Shown here: one piece after another, positions 60,519 to 64,000 of the stretch
Numbering within the stretch: the first letter of the stretch is position 1
Layout of the letters: each line of letters begins with the position of its first letter
From: Candidatus Krumholzibacteriota bacterium
Lineage (GTDB): Bacteria; Krumholzibacteriota; Krumholzibacteriia; Krumholzibacteriales; Krumholzibacteriaceae
Direction of reading: 5' to 3'
DNA: 64,000 nucleotides
NCBI GenBank assembly: GCA_016932415.1
Contig: JAFGCX010000035.1
Location: forward strand, 1-64,000
Made by a program: the position numbers and the translations under genes
The notes under the pieces: model-generated
What the model saw: only the letters and a program-made list of their open reading frames with translations
Told to the model about the DNA's origin: nothing
The model's database searches: none

Positions 60519-60550
60519 AAGGAGGAGGACAGCGGTCCTCCTCCTTTTTT
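60519..60550 (+). terminator. Rho-independent terminator of nfu
   Basis: AAGGAGGAGGAC (60519-60530), loop AGCG, GTCCTCCTCCTT (60535-60546), then a T-run to 60550. A textbook intrinsic terminator. Confidence 0.92.
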
Positions 60551-60585
60551 GTCATGTTTTTTGCAAAGAAATCAGGCGAGATGGA

Positions 60586-61125
60586 ATGAAAAGGTTTTAT
60601 ACGCAGAAGGAGTGCATCTTGCGATTTTTCCGCGCTATGGCAGGTAGTAATGCAATCTGGACCGGAAGAAGGAAAAAGTCCCTTCTTCGAAGGATCGGAA
60701 TAGCCGGATTTACCCTACTCGAACTTTTCATCGTGGTGGAGATCATCGGTTTTCTCGCCACGATCGTCGTCTCGAACTACTATCGCTCCAAAAAAGCCGC
60801 CCAGGTCGCCGTCACCGTGCAGAATATCAAGAATGTCCAGGTGGCGCTGACATCGTACTTCGCGATGGAAGGGGAATTCCCCGCTACTTTGAACTCGATC
60901 TGGCTCCAGTTCTATGGCGGAAGAGTCGTTGCAAACCTCGAATATATCGGCGGCGCCACAGCGGGGGACCAGGGTGGATGGGAGTTTTTCGCGAGCCACA
61001 GCGATGATATCAGGTTCAACGGACCGACATTCCAGGAGTACGCGATCAGAAGCACCGAAGAACTTCTTCCATATGCCCTTTACGTCTACGGCGACGCAGC
61101 CACCTCGGCCAAGATCATCCATTAG
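60586..61125 (+). CDS. Type IV pilin-like protein (orphan)
   Basis: 179 aa. The prepilin signature is clear: cleavage after G41, then F42-T-L-L-E46 with the conserved Glu5, followed by a hydrophobic helix ending near VVSNYYRSKKAA. The mature domain has IKNVQVALTSYFAMEGEFPATLNSI, typical of type II/IV pseudopilins, and a C-terminal beta-like part. The leader of 41 residues is long for a class III signal. The start could be the ATG at 60637, which gives a 24-residue leader, but neither ATG has a good ribosome site. It stands alone, without pilus machinery nearby. Confidence 0.8.
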   Translation: MKRFYTQKECILRFFRAMAGSNAIWTGRRKKSLLRRIGIAGFTLLELFIVVEIIGFLATIVVSNYYRSKKAAQVAVTVQNIKNVQVALTSYFAMEGEFPATLNSIWLQFYGGRVVANLEYIGGATAGDQGGWEFFASHSDDIRFNGPTFQEYAIRSTEELLPYALYVYGDAATSAKIIH

Positions 61126-61237
61126 TGGCTTAAATCTTCTGTAATTAATATCACGGATATTTTATCATCGTTCATCGCGTGGGGGATGCCTCTATCCCGG
61201 CGCCATTCAAGCGGCAGGCAACGTATGGAGGAGAAAT

Positions 61238-62338
61238 ATGGATTATAAAAAAGCGGGATTCATCTTTGACGCCCACTGCGATACGGCGACCAGGCTCAAG
61301 GGGGACGATACCATCGATCTCGGGAAACGCCTCTCCGAAGGGCATATCGATCTTCCCAGGATGAAAGAGGCCGGATATGGAGCCCAGGTCTTCGCCTGCT
61401 GGGTCGATCCCGATCTTCCCCCCGAAAGATGGAACAGCAGCACTCTCGAAATGGCGGAGAGGTTGCGGGGACAGGTCGAAAAGAACTCAGGCGCGGCGGA
61501 GATCGTCAGAAAAGGAACCGATATAAGGGAGATCGCCGGAAAAGGAAAAATAGCGTCGATCATAGGTGTCGAAGGGGGGCACGCGATCGGTTCCGATATC
61601 GAAGCGCTCCACAGGCTCTACGATAACAGCGTCAGGTGCATGACGCTGACCTGGAACAACAACAACGAGATCGCTGACTCCTGCGAGGGCGAGGAAAGAT
61701 GGAGGGGGCTGAGCCGGTTCGGCAGGGAGGTTGTGGCCGGGATGAACGCGATCGGGATGGTCATAGATACCTCGCACAGTTCAGACAGGACTTTTTTCGA
61801 TACGCTGGAGCGTTCCTCGAACCCGATACTCGTCTCGCATTCCTGCATGCGTTCGATCTGCGACGTCCCGAGAAATATCACTGACGAGATGCTGAAAGCT
61901 CTCGCGCAGAACGGAGGAGTCGTCGGGATAAATTACTTTCCCGCCTTTCTCGAAGAGGTATGCAGCGAGAGAATAATGTCTGTCTGGAACAGGTACAAGG
62001 CGGAGAGAAAGACTCTGGCGGCGAAGTATGGCGGCGACGTGGCGCGTGTGGACAGGGAAATACTGGGCCGGTATATGCTCGAGATCGACAAGATCCCGAT
62101 GCCCGGTATCGACGCCGTCGGCGATCATATAGAACACGCCGTGTCGGTAGCGGGGATCGATCATGTAGGGCTCGGCTCCGATTTTGACGGAACGCCTGTC
62201 ATGCCGGTCGGGCTCGGCGATATATCAGGGGTTCCCCTGATAGCGGAGGAGCTTGAAAAACGGGGATTTACCGCTGAGGAGACGGACCGCGTCATGGGAG
62301 CGAACCTGGTAAGGCTTTTCGAAACGGTCTGCCGGTGA
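61238..62338 (+). CDS. Membrane (renal-type) dipeptidase, M19
   Basis: 366 aa with the ribosome site TGGAGGAG. It hydrolyses dipeptides, including D-amino-acid ones, with two zinc ions. Motifs: DAHCDTATRL (about 9-18) with the H-x-D metal pair; EGGHAIGSD (about 112); CMTLTWNNNNEIADSC; IDTSHSSDRTFFDTLERSSNPILVSHSCMRSIC (about 180-212) with the metal His residues; and VGLGSDFDGTPVMPVGL (about 309-325). There is no obvious signal peptide in this frame, so a cytoplasmic location is likely. It may take part in peptidoglycan-peptide or peptide recycling along with the other peptidases. Confidence 0.9.
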   Translation: MDYKKAGFIFDAHCDTATRLKGDDTIDLGKRLSEGHIDLPRMKEAGYGAQVFACWVDPDLPPERWNSSTLEMAERLRGQVEKNSGAAEIVRKGTDIREIAGKGKIASIIGVEGGHAIGSDIEALHRLYDNSVRCMTLTWNNNNEIADSCEGEERWRGLSRFGREVVAGMNAIGMVIDTSHSSDRTFFDTLERSSNPILVSHSCMRSICDVPRNITDEMLKALAQNGGVVGINYFPAFLEEVCSERIMSVWNRYKAERKTLAAKYGGDVARVDREILGRYMLEIDKIPMPGIDAVGDHIEHAVSVAGIDHVGLGSDFDGTPVMPVGLGDISGVPLIAEELEKRGFTAEETDRVMGANLVRLFETVCR

Positions 62339-62372
62339 GCCTGCTTCGAGGGGCCGGGGCAGGTCATATCGA

Positions 62373-64000
62373 TCATTCGATATCTTCTCCGCTGATCGTC
62401 CTGTCGAAGTCGCTATCGCCTGAAGGCCAGAATCCGCGGGCCGCTTTGAGGATGCCGAGCGGGGAGATCTCCCGCGAATTGAAAAAGAATCCCCTGAAAG
62501 CTCGAAAATAGAGCGTCGTGTAATCGTTATCTATCCCCGCCATACTTGCCGCGGCTTCCACGGCGTCCCACAGCCCTCCGAGTTTGTCGACCAGGCCAGC
62601 TTCAAGCGCCTGCGAACCGAGGTAGAGCCTTCCCCCGGCGAGAGGATAGACCTCTTCCTTTTCGATCTTTCTACCCTCCGATACTTTCGTTATGAAGATC
62701 TCGTATATATTGCTGATACGCTTTTCGACCATGACGGATTCTTCTTCGGTGGCGTGCCTGGCGCTTGAAAAAGCGTCGGAATATTCCCCCGATTTGAAGG
62801 TCTCGTTATTGATCCCCGCTTTCTCATACAGTCCCTGAAGTACAGGTTTTGCCGAAACGACTCCTATCGAGCCTGTGATCGTAAAGGGGTCGGCGTATAT
62901 GGCGTCTCCATACATCGATATCCAGTATCCACCGGACCCGGCGATATTTGACATCGATATCAGCACCGGGATCTTCCTTTTTTCCTGTATATCACGGATC
63001 TCTTCCAGTATCGCGTCGCTTGCCAGGGCCGATCCGCCGCCGCTGTCGACGCGAAAGACGATAGCTCTTACGCCCGGCCAGTTGGACGCTTTTCTAAGAG
63101 AATGGACGATCGACGATGATCCCATCTTTCTTGAACCCCTGATCGGGTCGAGGCTGTTTTTACCCGGTTCGATGCTTCCGTAAGCTCCGACTATTGCTAC
63201 GGCGGGAGGGGGCGCCCACCGGTCATCCCAGTAGATTCTGCCCGATACATCCGTAGTGGGGGTCGATTCCGGGTCTTTCCTTCCGGCGAGCTTGCCGAGT
63301 TCTTCCACAGCTTCAGCCTTCCATCCGACCCGGTCGATAAGGCCCTCATCGACCGCTTCTTCCGGCGAGAATATCTGCCCCTGTGCGAGGCGGCCCATCT
63401 TTTCACCGCTTATTCCCCGTCCTTCCGCGATCGCCGCGGTCAGAAGGCGGTACGATTCGTTGACAAGCCCCTGGATCTCCGCCGCCTGCGCCACGGTGGA
63501 AGTATCGGTATACTGCGTGTGGAAAGAGGACTTGTATTCTCCGGCCGTCGAATGGTCCCATTCGATGCCGAACTTGTTGAAAAGATTCTTCAGCCTCTTG
63601 ACTTCGAGGGAAACGCCGATGTTGCCGACCGTGCCGAGCTGAGGCGAGACGATCCTGTCGGCAGCGGAGGCGAGGTAGAGCTCTGAAGCTCCTCCGCCGG
63701 ATGTCAGATAGGCGACGACAGGTTTTCCCGCCGACCTGACCTGAGATATCGCCTGGCGGATCTCGTAGAGATTGCCGCTCACGGGGCCGATGAATCCGCC
63801 GCCGAGGTTGCCGACACTAAGAAGCAGCCCATTGATATCCTCGTCATCGCGGATGTTCCGGAGCTCTCTCAGGAGGGTGTGCAGGTTGTTGTTTTTCGAC
63901 CCGACAAGCTGAAACCTTCCTCCTTCATCGAGATATTCGCCGCTCACTTCCACCCTGGCGAAAAGGTCTTTCCTCACCAGGGTATCTTTCCTGTACGCTT
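62373..64000 (-). CDS. sppA: Signal peptide peptidase SppA (67K type), 5' end cut by window
   Basis: At least 541 codons: the frame is open from the stop at 62373 up to the window edge, and the GTG at 63977 is unlikely to be the true start because family members begin with a membrane anchor. Two ClpP-like S49 domains. The first (N-terminal) carries the general-base Lys in AGEYKSSFHTQYTD after VSLEVKRLKNLF. The second carries the nucleophile Ser in IAGSGGYWIS, preceded by FRVDSGGGSALASD, and TGSIGVVS after it. This split of Ser and Lys between domains matches E. coli SppA. It degrades remnant signal peptides at the inner membrane. Confidence 0.9.
   Translation of the reverse strand, partial: AYRKDTLVRKDLFARVEVSGEYLDEGGRFQLVGSKNNNLHTLLRELRNIRDDEDINGLLLSVGNLGGGFIGPVSGNLYEIRQAISQVRSAGKPVVAYLTSGGGASELYLASAADRIVSPQLGTVGNIGVSLEVKRLKNLFNKFGIEWDHSTAGEYKSSFHTQYTDTSTVAQAAEIQGLVNESYRLLTAAIAEGRGISGEKMGRLAQGQIFSPEEAVDEGLIDRVGWKAEAVEELGKLAGRKDPESTPTTDVSGRIYWDDRWAPPPAVAIVGAYGSIEPGKNSLDPIRGSRKMGSSSIVHSLRKASNWPGVRAIVFRVDSGGGSALASDAILEEIRDIQEKRKIPVLISMSNIAGSGGYWISMYGDAIYADPFTITGSIGVVSAKPVLQGLYEKAGINNETFKSGEYSDAFSSARHATEEESVMVEKRISNIYEIFITKVSEGRKIEKEEVYPLAGGRLYLGSQALEAGLVDKLGGLWDAVEAAASMAGIDNDYTTLYFRAFRGFFFNSREISPLGILKAARGFWPSGDSDFDRTISGEDIE

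Overview
The window looks like chromosome of an uncultured FCB-superphylum bacterium, most plausibly a Krumholzibacteriota/Eisenbacteria/Latescibacteria-type lineage (inference). Three large secreted proteins end in a FlgD-like sorting domain with the QNYPNPFN motif. Lipoproteins and outer-membrane barrels are abundant, and a TonB receptor sits next to a DUF4876-type lipoprotein. The cell is therefore diderm, with a type IX-like export route. No tRNA, rRNA, IS element or CRISPR array was seen.

Left arm (1-6.8 kb): the window opens inside an integron-type attC site and a second attC lies at 533-661. Between them is a cassette encoding a chagasin-like cysteine-protease inhibitor lipoprotein. 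Further small secreted or lipoprotein genes follow, including a tandem paralog pair, a beta-barrel protein and a zinc-ribbon/DUF2007 protein. This arm is visibly more AT-rich than the rest and looks acquired or fast-evolving.

6.8-18 kb is a mixed set: threonine synthase, a LapA-like membrane protein, a small kinase-like protein behind a strong hairpin, a PaaK-like adenylate-forming enzyme, a prolyl oligopeptidase, an NTF2-like protein, a DUF418 membrane protein and an Ig-like lipoprotein.

18-25.4 kb holds glutamate dehydrogenase followed by two overlapping genes for PEP/pyruvate-binding (PPDK_N, ATP-grasp) proteins. Neither shows the phosphohistidine or PEP domain. Both share an uncharacterised C-terminal domain, and the second adds a sensor-like N-terminus and a polymerase-beta-type nucleotidyltransferase. 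A metallophosphoesterase converges on them. This is the best candidate here for an undescribed enzymatic system.

25.4-47.5 kb is dominated by surface and exported proteins: an S8 protease with PKD and jelly-roll repeats, an exported alpha/beta hydrolase, a PilX-like protein, the TonB receptor/DUF4876/barrel cluster, a YCF48-repeat protein, a Tricorn-type S41 protease, an exported ankyrin-metallo-beta-lactamase fusion and an exported TPR-methyltransferase.

47.8-64 kb contains an APC permease and a BlaI/M56 pair with a palindrome at its promoter, where the M56 protein carries two ExbD-like domains. It continues with an SGNH-type lipoprotein, a LytS/LytTR two-component system, a DegT aminotransferase overlapping a cation-efflux gene, a very large C1A papain-like protease with a beta-helix, an Nfu Fe-S scaffold, an orphan pilin, a membrane dipeptidase, and an SppA peptidase cut off by the window end. 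Exported peptidases of five families (S9, S8, S41, C1, M19) plus SppA suggest a peptide- and amino-acid-scavenging lifestyle, which fits the GDH and the permease (inference).
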